Program-made: the position numbers and the translations under genes
The notes under the pieces: generated by a model
Databases searched by the model: none
The model's input: only the letters and a program-made list of their open reading frames with translations
Told to the model about the DNA's origin: nothing
Assembly: GCA_963666035.2 (NCBI GenBank)
Contig: CAXXJI010000007.1
Coordinates: 310,001-374,000 of the forward strand
Length of the DNA: 64,000 nt
Origin: CALMFG01 sp963666035
Lineage (GTDB): Bacteria > Bacillota > Clostridia > Christensenellales > CALMFG01
Direction: 5' to 3'
Part shown: piece by piece, positions 44,058 to 54,872 of the stretch
Numbering within the stretch: position 1 is the first letter of the stretch
Layout of the letters: each line of letters begins with the position of its first letter

Positions 44058-44978
44058 ATGCCAAACAATAAAGAACCATTAAAAGGATTAATTTTCGATA
44101 TTCAGCGATATAGTCTGCACGATGGGCCGGGCATCCGCACCACTGTCTTTTTTAAGGGGTGTCCGCTTCGGTGTCAATGGTGTGCGAATCCCGAATCTTT
44201 TCATAAAAAACCTGAAGTGGCATATCTCAAGAAGGATTGCATTGCATGCTTTGCGTGCGTCAGCGCTTGCGGGAATAATGCTATTTTGCGGAATGAGGAC
44301 GGGGTGTGGATTGACAGAGAACGATGCGCCCAAGATTTCGCCTGCGCGGCTGTGTGTCCTACCGGCGCATTAACGGTGTTCGGCCGGTGGTATACCAGCG
44401 ATGAGGTCTTGAAAAACGTACTGAAAGACAGCGCGTTCTATCGGAACTCCGGCGGAGGCATGACCTTGTCCGGTGGAGAAGTGCTGCTACAGAGTGACTT
44501 TGCTGCAGAACTGTTAAGTCAAGCCAAACAGGCGGGCATCCAAACGGCCATCGAAACCAGTGGATATGCTCCGTTAAAGGACTTACAAAAAATTGTAGAT
44601 CTAACAGATCTGTTTTTATACGATATAAAACTCGTCAACTGTGAAAAACATCGCCGCTATACTGGTGTTGATAATCGATTGATACTTGACAATCTACGTT
44701 GGCTGGCAAAGGAGAAAAAGAATCTGATAGCGCGGATTCCGCTGATTCCTACAGTCAATATGGATGATGAATCGGTCAAGGATTTTATCTCTCTGATTCA
44801 TTCGCTGGACATTCATAAAGTCAATCTGCTGGCTTTCCATCAGCTGGGGCAGGCGAAGTACGATATGATGGGTCTGGATTATGCTTTTAAGGATATAAAA
44901 GTTTCCAAGGATGAAACGGTGCAGGCGATTGGCGATATGATGGCGAAAGCCGGCTTAACGGTCAAAATTGGCGGCTAA
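44058..44978 (+). CDS. glycyl-radical enzyme activating enzyme (radical SAM)
   Basis: 306 residues from ATG 44058 (GCAGGA upstream); the longer frame from 43995 includes the promoter -10. FKGCPLRCQWCANPE holds the CxxxCxxC cluster for S-adenosylmethionine cleavage. An inserted ferredoxin-like domain has CIACFACVSACGNNAI and CAQDFACAAVCPTGAL, two extra clusters as in activases of dehydratase-type enzymes rather than PflA. GGGMTLSGGEVLLQ and YDIKL are family blocks. It installs the glycyl radical on the 40653 protein. Confidence 0.9.
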   Translation: MPNNKEPLKGLIFDIQRYSLHDGPGIRTTVFFKGCPLRCQWCANPESFHKKPEVAYLKKDCIACFACVSACGNNAILRNEDGVWIDRERCAQDFACAAVCPTGALTVFGRWYTSDEVLKNVLKDSAFYRNSGGGMTLSGGEVLLQSDFAAELLSQAKQAGIQTAIETSGYAPLKDLQKIVDLTDLFLYDIKLVNCEKHRRYTGVDNRLILDNLRWLAKEKKNLIARIPLIPTVNMDDESVKDFISLIHSLDIHKVNLLAFHQLGQAKYDMMGLDYAFKDIKVSKDETVQAIGDMMAKAGLTVKIGG

Positions 44979-45013
44979 GGATATATACAGTACAAGAAAG
45001 ATAGAAGGCTAAG

Positions 45014-45964
45014 ATGCAAAAGTATGTGATTGGTATTGATGCGGGCGGAACAAAAGTGGCGTACGGCTTGTTTCTTTGCGGAGGAAAGATGGTGGACCGG
45101 TTTCAGCACTCAACCGACAGCACGATGGACGGGCCTGCGTTTTCCGAAACGATGATTCAATCCATCCGTGAAATGCTGAACAAAAACGCATTGACTTTGG
45201 ATGATCTTGAGGGGTGTGGGTCTGTGCATGCCGTCTTTTATTGATTTTGATGAGGGCAAAATCTGTCTGACCTCAGCCATGACCAATATTCAGAATTTTT
45301 TATATGCGGGATTATATGCAGGAGCGTTTGGGTGTACGCGTGGTGCTGGACAACGACAGCAATGTCGCAGCTCTGGCGGAGTGGCGGCACGGTGCCGGAC
45401 GTGGACATAAGCATATGGTTTATATGGCTTCCAGCACAGGCATCGGGAGCGGGCTGATCATCAACGAAGAACTCTTTCGAGGCAGTTACGGCTGGGCTGG
45501 GGAAAGCGGACATATGATTATCACACCGGATGAGGGTGTGATGTGTGGGTGTGAAAACCAGGGTTGCTTCATGTCATATGCTTCGGGCAGATATATTCCT
45601 CGGTTTGTGCACCAGCGGTTGGCGGAAGGCGAAAAAAGTATTCTTTCTGAAAATGAAGCTATCGATTGCAGGCATATCCTTTCGGCTTACGAAAAAGGTG
45701 ATGCTTTGGCGATTGAAACCGTACAGCGTATGGCGTTCTACATCGGCCTTTTGTATTTTTAATATATATCAACTCTTAAATATCAACCTTTTTGTTTTTG
45801 GCGGCGGGCTTGTGCATTTCGGAGAAGTATTGTTTTCAAAAATTCGGGAAGAATTCAACAAGAGAAACCATATCTCGTATCCGGTAAACATCAGATTCGC
45901 AGAATTGGGGAAAGATTACGGCATTATTGGTGCGGCAGAACTAATTAGGAAAATTGAAGTGTAA
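45014..45964 (+). CDS. ROK-family sugar kinase (three homopolymer frameshifts)
   Basis: Four overlapping frames form one protein of about 315 residues. Start: YVIGIDAGGTKVAYGLF (ATP motif). Middle: VVLDNDSNVAALAEW with catalytic Asp, ASSTGIGSGLIINEEL, MCGCENQGC (zinc motif). End: NINLFVFGGGLVHFGEVLF. The frame is restored by removing one G from GGGG (~45211), one T from T6 (~45297) and one T from T5 (~45757); the total length then divides by three. So these are probably sequencing errors, not decay. The kinase would phosphorylate a hexose or be a sugar-responsive partner. It follows the activase by 35 bases in the same operon. Confidence 0.75.
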
Positions 45965-45996
45965 TCTTTTTAAGAAAGCTGAAAATAGACTAGCAT

Positions 45997-46053
45997 AAAA
46001 GCGCATTTAGCGTGTATAAAAACCAAGTATTTAGCGCGAATGCGCTTTTTTTA
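45997..46053 (+). terminator. Rho-independent terminator after the ROK gene
   Basis: Stem AAAAGCGCATT / AATGCGCTTTT around a 31-base loop with a nested arm, T7 at the end. Confidence 0.75.
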
Positions 46054-46201
46054 TTGTCAAAAAATTCGACGTTGATTAATCATTTACTCTCATTAGACAA
46101 GAGGAATAGTAAAAAATTGCGAAAAATACGATTTGGAAAAAAATAACAAAAGATCATAGAAAATATTAATATAATAAAATAATAATAAAGATGCAAATGA
46201 A

Positions 46202-46230
46202 TTGATTTAAACAAAATATGGTAGTATACT
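46202..46230 (+). promoter_or_regulatory. promoter of the cohesin-dockerin cluster
   Basis: TTGATT, 17-base spacer, TATACT. The leader to 46414 is about 177 bases and holds a CATATG-closed hairpin (~46327-46376) followed by a T-rich tract, which may act as attenuator. I could not match it to a known riboswitch. Confidence 0.65.
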
Positions 46231-46413
46231 CTATTGTGTGAATACGTGATAAGCAAAGGTGTTATGCACTTTATCTATAAGTGAATAGTATATTGGAGCA
46301 GGAGAATGGAAACGGGGGATATCGCAAAGGCGCATATGATTTTCTTAAGAAGGAGCATATGGGCTTTTATTTTTTAAAGAATAATCAAAAGACTTAAGGA
46401 GCTAAACAGAGGG

Positions 46414-49400
46414 ATGAAGCGAATCACAGTAATACTACTCACAGCGATTATGCTGTGCACTTTTTTAGGGTTGCCAATCGTTTATGCGGAACCCGACACC
46501 CGCAGTTTCGCCCGAGGCGGACAGGGCGACAACCGCGAGTCCTTCCGCGTCGGCGCTTCCGAGCGACTCTCCGCTTCCAATGCCTTCCGCTTCGCCATCC
46601 GATATACCGACGCCATCTGGAGCGCAGCCGGATGAGGATGCTGAAGAAGAGGATCTGATAAGTGAACCTGCGGAAAAAACGATTATCACAACAGCGGATG
46701 GGATTGTTTTTGATACCAGCACGGGAACGATTACGGGCTATACCGGCAGCGCAAGCACATTGGTTATTCCCAGTATAATAAATGGGGTTTTTGTTGTTCG
46801 TCTTGAGGACGGGGCATTCTTTAATTCGCCAAGTTTGGTTAGAATTGAAATTCCGAAGAGCGTCAGGTCTATTGGCAGTTATGTTTTTAATGTTTGTGAC
46901 TCCCTAAAAGAAATTGTGGCCGCTGGTGACAGCCCATATTTTTCATCCGTTGATGGCGTGCTTTTTAATAAATCGCGTACAACAATCATCCGTCATCCGT
47001 CAGCAAAACTACCGGATTCTCATTCATATACGATACCGACTACCGTAACGCGCATTTTTGATAACGCATTCGATTCATGTATGCTGCGGGATATACATAT
47101 ACCTAACAAGGTAACGAGTATTGGTCAGGCTTCATTTGCGTGCAGTGAATACTTATCGGTGTTGTATGTTCCCGAGTAGTGTGACAAGCATAGCGGAATA
47201 CGCATTTAATATTCAGAATACGAATTTCAAATTGTCCGGTGAAAACGGGTCGGTGGTTCAACAGTATGGCCAAATTCACATGGTATCCCCCTTTATTATT
47301 AGTTCCGGTGAATTTAGAAAAGCGATCATCGTGATCCCTGGAATTATGGGAAGCGATTTATATGAAGGATCTAATTTGGTCTGGGGAACCACCTGGGCAG
47401 GATTGACCAAACTTAATAAAAATTCAATGTGATGTTAACGGGAATTCAGTCTATCGGCTGACCGCCGGAAAACAAAGATGAGCGGTATGGTGCGCTTGAA
47501 ACTTATAAAGAGATGGTAACATATTTGAAGAGGAATTTTGGGTCTGAATATGATGTGATCTTTTTTCCGTATGATTGGCGGATGTCTAACACAGCCTCTG
47601 CTGCGAATAAACTAAAGGCGGAAATTGAAAAATACAATCAAGTCGTAATTATTGCGCACAGCATGGGAGGGTTGGTGGCTTCCAGCTTTATTCAGAAATA
47701 TCCTACATCGGCAGATATATATATTGAAAAGGTTATAACACTCGGGACACCATATCTCGGTGCACCAGAATTTTTGTATATTGCAGAAACCGGCAATAGA
47801 TTTCCATACGGTGTAAAAAGCGGGAAGTTAAAAGAATATGTACCCAATATTATTGGGGCCAATCAACTTTTACCATTCAATGATATATCCGGATTCTCAA
47901 AATGGACATACCCTATTTTTCTGCGAGTTTCATTATATGAAAAATAGGGTATTTCTGCAAGACGCGTTTATTTCCGGTAAATTTTTCAGTGCTTCGGATA
48001 CGGATGAAATAGTGAATCTTTATAATTAAAACACTCTATAACGCAACTGTTGTGCCTTTCCAGCAAACCATAAATAGTATCAGTAGTCATCCGAGATGAA
48101 GTCGGTTGATGCGTATATGATAATAGGAAGTAATCTTGATACTAAGAGCAGTATCGCGTATGAGGGCCAGACAACACGCCGCGATGTGTTTGAGAATATC
48201 ACTTCCATATCTGATATCGCAACACAAACCAAAAAAAGGCGCGATCCAGAGGAGTATCAGCGATGTTTACTTTATGGACGGTGATGAAACGGTACCTTTG
48301 TCCAGTGCCACACTGGGACTTTTGCCAAGCGAAGGCTATTTGCGCCTATATGGTGTTTATAACGGCTTTACTAATATACAGGGTTTCAAGTTCATGGCGT
48401 TTTCGAGGATAGAACATCAGAAGCTGGCAGAGGATGACGCAGTCCTTAAAGAAATTGCAAAAATCATTAATAATAACCCAACGCAGAATGCAGAAGGTAT
48501 AAAGCAAAAGGATTATTCTGTAGATAATGAAGAAATAACAATCAATACTGAAGAAAAAATCAAACTAAAAATATCGGCGGAAGCGGAGCTGTATATCTAT
48601 AACTCAGAACATGATGAATTATTAGCATATGCGAAAAATGATGAGCCTTCAGAGACACATTTTGATATCGGAACGATTATTGCATTAGACAAAAATTCAA
48701 ATGGCCTGCCTATGCTGATTGCCTATTTAAATCAGGGAAGTTACAAAATCGTGATTAAAGGCACGAATGAAGAAAACATCTCATATGAAATCCAGCAGTT
48801 TGATGTGGATAACAAACAAACTGATGTGGTTAGATTTGAAGGAATCGCGGTTGAAGCAGGAAGTGTGGTAGAAACGTTTACGGATAGTGATAATGGCGAT
48901 GCCGAGCTGGATGTGGATTTTGACGGGGATGGTACGGTAGAAGAAACGCTGGAACCGACCTTGGTCAAGGATGAAGCGGTGATGACAGACAATACATCAC
49001 CATCGGTCAACATTATACTGGATACCAGCATAGAAAATGAAGGTACGATCACGATCACGGGCGATGATACGGGTTCCGGACTATATCGACTGACTTATGG
49101 ATATCAGATAAACGGAAGCAATATCGGGGGCGGGGATATCTATACGGAACCAGTGACATTTTCTGAAAATGGCTATTATGAGATATCAGGCTATGCGCAA
49201 GACAAAAACGAGAATTTTGCGCAGTCTGAACTCGCAACAATGAAAATCAGCAATCCGGATATCAATCGGGACGGAATCGTCGATCTTCTGGATATTAGCG
49301 CAATTGCGAAAGATTATGGACTTAACATCAACGATGAAGCGTACAGCAATATACCGGATGTCACATGCGATGGGGCAACCAATCTATATGATTTAGCGCG

Positions 49401-49422
49401 TACTGCATATGCATTGGATTAA
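46414..49422 (+). CDS. secreted LCAT-like lipase with BspA-LRR and dockerin (multiple frameshifts)
   Basis: Read through about eight single-base frame changes this is one ~1000-residue protein. Layout: signal peptide (MKRITVILLTAIMLCTFLG); Pro/Ser/Ala linker; BspA-type LRR block (~47-47.2 kb, IPKSVRSIGSYVFNVCDSL); alpha/beta-hydrolase of the LCAT family with VIPGIMGSDL, nucleophile elbow IIAHSMGGLV, acid DGDETVPLSSA and His in IEHQKLAEDD; Ig-like domains; and a C-terminal type I dockerin (DINRDGIVDLLD, DVTCDGATNLYD). Seven of the eight changes disappear if one base is removed from a homopolymer (CCC, CCC, A5, AAA, T5, TTT, A7); the one near 48092 needs one added base. Errors are more likely than decay. 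It should dock on a cohesin protein of this cluster. Confidence 0.72.
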
Positions 49423-49449
49423 AACTTGCAGAGGGAAAGGGATTAGAAG

Positions 49450-52400
49450 ATGAAGAACAAAGTTATGAGAAGAAAACATATCGTAATCGCCGTGATCGCG
49501 GGAGTGATTCTTTTTGGGGCATTCACTGCTTTCGCCGCCGAAGGGGACGTACTCACCATACAAGCACCCGAAGCGGTGTATACCAATATCAGCACGGATT
49601 TTGAAGTCATTATCCAGGTGGATGAAGTGGCTGACTTTTCCGGCATTTCATTGGATATGGTGTTTGACCCTGAAATGGTCACGGTTAACAGTGTGACGCT
49701 AAACCCTCTGCTTTTTGGCGATCAGCAGGATAGAGTAGATGACGAGTCTGTCAAAATAATTGATAATGTCTCGGGTACGATTAATTACTGTGCTTTTCTA
49801 ACCGGTGATGGTGCGGGCGTTGATATTTCCACACTGACCGACGCGGTGACGCTAAGCTGTTCGGCCGGTACAAAAGCGGGCTATTGGAACATTGAGACCA
49901 CTAACGACGGGCTGGAAGATTTATCACTTGACGGAACCAATACACGAATCTTGCTTTCGGACAGCAACGCACAGCAAATTGATTCCAACGTGCCCGATAC
50001 GACGATACGTATCTGTAAATCTACACATCTGTTTTTGACAGCAAATAGTGCATTGGAAGCCGGAGAAGCGGTTACGTTTGAACCGATTATTGCGGGGATC
50101 CCGGAAAGTCAGACGGTTGATTTTCGTTTGCTCTATGCAACCGATGCGTTGACATACGACACGGTACCGGGATATGGGCGTCAGGAATGGCCGGAAAGTG
50201 GAATATCAGAGTTTTCATGGACATTGCCCGAAAGCACAAAGGACATTTCCTATACTTTTGTCTTGGAATCTCGTACATCGGAAGGGTCGGTCGAGTTATC
50301 GGATCCTGTCGAGGTTATGGCATACTGCAAAATGCCGCTTGAAAATGTGGAACTCACGATTGAAGGTCTGTTTGATTCTATTATTGTTCAGGACAGCACC
50401 GGTATTTACCTCACGGCAAATCCAACACAAAAAAGCGGATATGAGTCCAATGATGTCACTTACCGATTTTTATATAAACTCAGTACATCGAGCAAATGGA
50501 TTGCGGTGTCTAGTGCGTATGTAGTGGGCAATGAAGCAAATTTTGTTATAAATAAAGAAGATACGTATGATTTTAAAGTGGAAGCGCGAACAACTGGACG
50601 CGCGGCTGTTGATGTGGAAGACACTGCCGAGCAAGTCACCGTTTACTTTAATGCACTGCCGGCCGAAGGGCTGACACTTGCCATCACCGACGGCGAAACG
50701 CAGTTCCTCTCGACCGAAACCGTGCCGTTGGAGATTACAGCTGCAGGCAACGGCGAAGACGATATGGAATACCTGGTTGAATTCTCAACCAACGGCAAAA
50801 CATATAAACCGCTGGACACCACCACGACCTGGCAGACTTTCGTCCCGACCAGCGGCGATACGATGCTGGTCGATCAGACATTGCCTGCTATAAAGAAGGA
50901 TACCCTGCTGTACATCCGTGCCAGTGTGAGAAGCGCGGGAAGAACCACGACGGATGCATATGACGTCACCACCATCAGTGCGTATATGGTGATGCCCCTC
51001 GCATCGGTCACCCTGGACAGCGTGGGCGACACCACCGCGGGTCAGGCCGTTACAGAAGCAGGTATCACCCTGACCGCCACAGCGGCCAACAAAGCAGGCT
51101 ACGCCGAAACCCCGACCTATCGGTTTGCATACCGTATGGAGGGCAGCGCCAAGTGGGCGTATATCGGTAAAGCTTTCAGCGAAGACAACACCATCCGGTT
51201 TGTGCCAAAAACCGAAGGCACTTACTACTTTAAGGTGGAAGCCCAGAGTTTGGGCAGAAAGACCAAGGCCGGAGATGTCTGGGATTATGACTATACGGCC
51301 TATGCCTTAAGCAACACCGCCGAGCCGGTGAAGGGCATATACAGCTTAACCTCGGATGAGAAGGATTATATAAACGGTGAAACCGTAACACTGACCATGG
51401 ACATCACCCAAAACACCGCTGGAGACGACGTGGAATACCAGCTGCTGTATTCGACCAACGGTAAGAGCTTTAAACCGTTTAGTAAGGAATATGCACCGCT
51501 GGCGGTCACCGCAGGAAAAGCGGAAATCGAAGCACCTGCGTTGCCTTTGGTGAAGAAAGATATGATCTACTACTTAAAGGTTCAGGTACGCACCATCGGC
51601 AGAACCGAGAAAGAGCCCGATGCCTTTGCGATGACGCAGGTCGAGTTCAAGACCGCGCACCCGGTAGAAGCGGGCGAAGTCGCCGTCACCGGTGTGGGCA
51701 ATGATGCAGCAGAACAGAGCGTGGACGCGGCAGGTATCACCCTGACCGCCACTGAGCGCGCCAATACCGAGTACCGGTTTGCTTACCAGAAGCTGGGCGA
51801 CACCAAGTGGAGCTATGTCAGCAGCAAATGGAGCACGGAACGCACCCTCACCTTTGTGCCCAAGACTGACGGCCGCTATCAGTTCTGCGTGGAAGCGAGA
51901 AGCCTGACCCGTACGACCACCGATATGACCTCGGCCGCGACCGGCTACTACGGGCTGTACTATGCGAGCCTGGGGGCCGAAAGCGCTAGCTTGACTGCGA
52001 CCACCACTGAGTTTGTCAATGACCTTGAAGGCATTGATGTACCAGTCGTATACAGTGTAGAAGGTAATGGTACAGATACTTATGACCTCAGAGCGCTGTA
52101 TTCCACAAACGGTAAGTCATATAAAGAACTGTACTATGTAGAAGGAATGGGGCCAGAAGCGATAACCGATGCATCGATTATCATCACTTTGCCGGCCGTG
52201 AAGAAGGATACGCATTATTGGCTTAAATTTGAGGCTAAAACGAACGGACACGCCACAGCCGATGTTTTTGACACAGCGGAAGTTGATGTGTATATGGTTG
52301 AGCCGCTGACCAGCATGGACAGCTTCGTAAGCGACGCGGACAGCGGACTTGCGGTGCTGGGCGCTGTGGATGATGTGCTGACACTGACGGCGACAGCCAA

Positions 52401-54843
52401 TGATGACGCGGCGTATAAGTTCTACTATCGTACGGTAGGAACGGATAAATGGAGCAGTATTTCATCTAAGTATGTGGTAGAAAATCAGGCGTACTTCCGG
52501 CCGAAGACCGAGGGCGCATATGAGTTTAAAGCCGAAGCGACAGCGCTGGGCAGAAAAGCCAAAACGGCGGATGTCAGCGCGGAGCTTTCTGAGCCGATAG
52601 ATATCTGGTTTACCGCTGAACCGGCGCATTGGATCAGCCTGGGTATTAATGACGATGATGCCGACTACATCATCGGGCTGGATAGCGAGATGAGCCTGGA
52701 GATGGAAGCGGACGGTACAGACGCGGGCATGGAATACCAGATCGTTTATTCAAACAACGGCGGCAAGAGCTACAAACCACTGTCTGCATGGCAGCCGTTG
52801 TCGGCAACCAGTACATTCGACGATGTGGCCAGCTGCGCGCTCCCGACAGCCAAGAAGGATACCTTGTATCTCATCAAAGCACAGGTACGCAGCACAGGCA
52901 GAACCACGGCGGACGCTGAGAGCGAAGCCGAAGAGATCTGGCTGCTGAGCCAGGAACGCGAGGTGGACGCTGATCTGATTATACCGGGCGAAACGCATGA
53001 GTATACCGAGACCATTACAGCGAACATCGCGATCAGTGAACCGGCGAGCGGCGAAGTGGAATATCAGCTGCAGTACTCAACGGATAACAAGAAGTGGAAT
53101 GATTTAAGTGCACATGACTGGAGTGTCTATGACGATGGCGGTACAGGCAGCATCAACGTGGAATTGGATTTGGCGGAACTGAACGGCGATATGACCGCCT
53201 ATATCAAGCTGAATGCCAGAATGAAGAACAGCACCAAGATTGAGGACTCTGACGTTGACCGCTTTGATATCTACAGTATTGGGCCGGTCAGTTCGGTGGA
53301 CATGGGTGTTTTGGATACGGATGAGAATTATGCGCTGATTGAGGCATCTGCGGTCAGCAGCTTTGCACACACAGCGGAATATCGCTACAGCTATGCGCTG
53401 GCAGGACAGAGCAAGATGACATGGATACCGTTTACATCCTGGACAGTCAGTGACGAAGTGACGTTTACCCCCAGCTTGTCGGGTGACTACCTGTTTATGG
53501 TGGAAGCACGAAGCAAGGGACGGTTAACCGTGGATGCGACGGCCGAAGCGACCAATGAGGACAGTGGATACTACTTAAAGTCCATCGAAGACATGCTGCT
53601 TCCCGAACCTGTGCCAGAGCCGAGCGCGGCACCGACGCCGAGCGAAGCACCGAGTGCCGTACCGAGCGTCGTACCGAGTGAAGCGCCAAGCACTGAGCCG
53701 AGTACTGAGCCCAGCGCCAGCCCGAGTGCGACACCAGCACCTAAGCTGATTAGCAGCCTGGAATACGCAACCAGCTATGTCTTAGGCGAAAACGCAGACC
53801 TTGACAGTTACACAGAACAAGAAGTGGCACTGGAAGACATCCTCAGCGTACTGGCCGATGAAGACGCACCCATGATACTGGTGCAGCTGGGTGAAGAGAC
53901 TTTCGCGGTGATTACAGGCTATGAGGCAGACGAGGACAGCAATCTTAAGAGACTGACCCTGACCGACCAAATGGGTGAGACCATTCTAGGCGGTACTGAG
54001 GGTATCATAAGGGCTTGGGTCTATACTTCGGCGGAACCTGAGGTCAGTGAAGCGCCGAGCGAAACGCCGAGTGTCTACAAAGAAGAGGGTATCAACTTTT
54101 ATACACAGGTGAGGAAAGATAATCCTGCCGCGGGAGAATACCCGATAAAAATAGATGGGTATACAGCGGATATCGCAATGATGGTGGAATATTATCGTGT
54201 TGAGGATATTACACCTAGTATGATTCTGGCGATTGATGATCGACATACCATCGGAGCAGACAAGGAAGATGCGGACATCAAAGCAGGGAATCTGGATTCG
54301 ATTTTGTCTGACCGCACGACTATTGCGGATTATTACGGTTTGGAAGAACATGAAATTTTCCGAGGATTTGATATGCAGCAGCTCCGCCGACGCCTGAAAG
54401 GCTATAAGTACGGTGACAATTCGCCAGTTTTAATTCACTTTGGGTTGGACGCATGGGACGAAACCTGTTCATTTGTGCTGGATTACAAGTATGATGAAGA
54501 CGGGTTGCAGGATGTGGATACTTATAAGTATGTTTCGCGCTATGTTGCCTATCGCTGTGAAACAGGATTGGATGACCCGTTTGATTACGATGATTCGCAT
54601 TTATATATCTGCAGTATGGTGGCGTTATCATACAAAACGGACGAGAATGATGAACTGATAGAGATCACCGTATATAATCCGTACTCGCCCGATGGTCAGG
54701 GCGCCAAGATTACTGGGGATGGTATGCGGCTGACCAATGGTACCTTGATACCTGAGATCAATTTAAATACCATTAGGGGCTATATGTTTTTTGATAAAAT
54801 TGCGGCTGTATCAGACGCTGATAAGATCAGCAAGCGGGCATAG
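49450..54843 (+). CDS. giant secreted cohesin protein with triple-Tyr/Ig-like repeats
   Basis: 1797 residues. Signal peptide (~1-30); one N-terminal cohesin (~32-180, EVIIQVDEVADFSGISLDMV, FDPEMVTVNSV); then about ten ~100-residue beta repeats of the same two types as the 20604 protein (YRFAYRMEGSAKWAYIG, TYYFKVEAQSLGRKT); a Pro/Ser/Glu linker (~1385-1420); a domain shared with the 20604 C-terminus (SSLEYATSYVLG); and a final ~230-residue domain (GEYPIKIDGYTADIAMMVEY, VLIHFGLDAWDETCSFVLDY, ITVYNPYS) that looks like a C39-type fold without the catalytic Cys. Acts as a secreted scaffold able to bind one dockerin protein. GC is higher inside the repeats (50.7-52 kb), which suggests recent repeat homogenisation. 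Confidence 0.82.
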   Translation: MKNKVMRRKHIVIAVIAGVILFGAFTAFAAEGDVLTIQAPEAVYTNISTDFEVIIQVDEVADFSGISLDMVFDPEMVTVNSVTLNPLLFGDQQDRVDDESVKIIDNVSGTINYCAFLTGDGAGVDISTLTDAVTLSCSAGTKAGYWNIETTNDGLEDLSLDGTNTRILLSDSNAQQIDSNVPDTTIRICKSTHLFLTANSALEAGEAVTFEPIIAGIPESQTVDFRLLYATDALTYDTVPGYGRQEWPESGISEFSWTLPESTKDISYTFVLESRTSEGSVELSDPVEVMAYCKMPLENVELTIEGLFDSIIVQDSTGIYLTANPTQKSGYESNDVTYRFLYKLSTSSKWIAVSSAYVVGNEANFVINKEDTYDFKVEARTTGRAAVDVEDTAEQVTVYFNALPAEGLTLAITDGETQFLSTETVPLEITAAGNGEDDMEYLVEFSTNGKTYKPLDTTTTWQTFVPTSGDTMLVDQTLPAIKKDTLLYIRASVRSAGRTTTDAYDVTTISAYMVMPLASVTLDSVGDTTAGQAVTEAGITLTATAANKAGYAETPTYRFAYRMEGSAKWAYIGKAFSEDNTIRFVPKTEGTYYFKVEAQSLGRKTKAGDVWDYDYTAYALSNTAEPVKGIYSLTSDEKDYINGETVTLTMDITQNTAGDDVEYQLLYSTNGKSFKPFSKEYAPLAVTAGKAEIEAPALPLVKKDMIYYLKVQVRTIGRTEKEPDAFAMTQVEFKTAHPVEAGEVAVTGVGNDAAEQSVDAAGITLTATERANTEYRFAYQKLGDTKWSYVSSKWSTERTLTFVPKTDGRYQFCVEARSLTRTTTDMTSAATGYYGLYYASLGAESASLTATTTEFVNDLEGIDVPVVYSVEGNGTDTYDLRALYSTNGKSYKELYYVEGMGPEAITDASIIITLPAVKKDTHYWLKFEAKTNGHATADVFDTAEVDVYMVEPLTSMDSFVSDADSGLAVLGAVDDVLTLTATANDDAAYKFYYRTVGTDKWSSISSKYVVENQAYFRPKTEGAYEFKAEATALGRKAKTADVSAELSEPIDIWFTAEPAHWISLGINDDDADYIIGLDSEMSLEMEADGTDAGMEYQIVYSNNGGKSYKPLSAWQPLSATSTFDDVASCALPTAKKDTLYLIKAQVRSTGRTTADAESEAEEIWLLSQEREVDADLIIPGETHEYTETITANIAISEPASGEVEYQLQYSTDNKKWNDLSAHDWSVYDDGGTGSINVELDLAELNGDMTAYIKLNARMKNSTKIEDSDVDRFDIYSIGPVSSVDMGVLDTDENYALIEASAVSSFAHTAEYRYSYALAGQSKMTWIPFTSWTVSDEVTFTPSLSGDYLFMVEARSKGRLTVDATAEATNEDSGYYLKSIEDMLLPEPVPEPSAAPTPSEAPSAVPSVVPSEAPSTEPSTEPSASPSATPAPKLISSLEYATSYVLGENADLDSYTEQEVALEDILSVLADEDAPMILVQLGEETFAVITGYEADEDSNLKRLTLTDQMGETILGGTEGIIRAWVYTSAEPEVSEAPSETPSVYKEEGINFYTQVRKDNPAAGEYPIKIDGYTADIAMMVEYYRVEDITPSMILAIDDRHTIGADKEDADIKAGNLDSILSDRTTIADYYGLEEHEIFRGFDMQQLRRRLKGYKYGDNSPVLIHFGLDAWDETCSFVLDYKYDEDGLQDVDTYKYVSRYVAYRCETGLDDPFDYDDSHLYICSMVALSYKTDENDELIEITVYNPYSPDGQGAKITGDGMRLTNGTLIPEINLNTIRGYMFFDKIAAVSDADKISKRA

Positions 54844-54872
54844 TTTTACAGCAGACTAGTAGGAGACAATAA

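Noticed and set aside
46237..46413. Riboswitch in the leader of the lipase gene (c-di-GMP type considered)
   Set aside because: A GCAAAG segment and a hairpin are present, but the conserved tetraloop/receptor stems are missing.
46414..49422. Lipase as a true pseudogene
   Set aside because: Catalytic Ser, Asp and His motifs and both dockerin loops are intact, and nearly all breaks are homopolymer insertions with no clear nonsense substitution.
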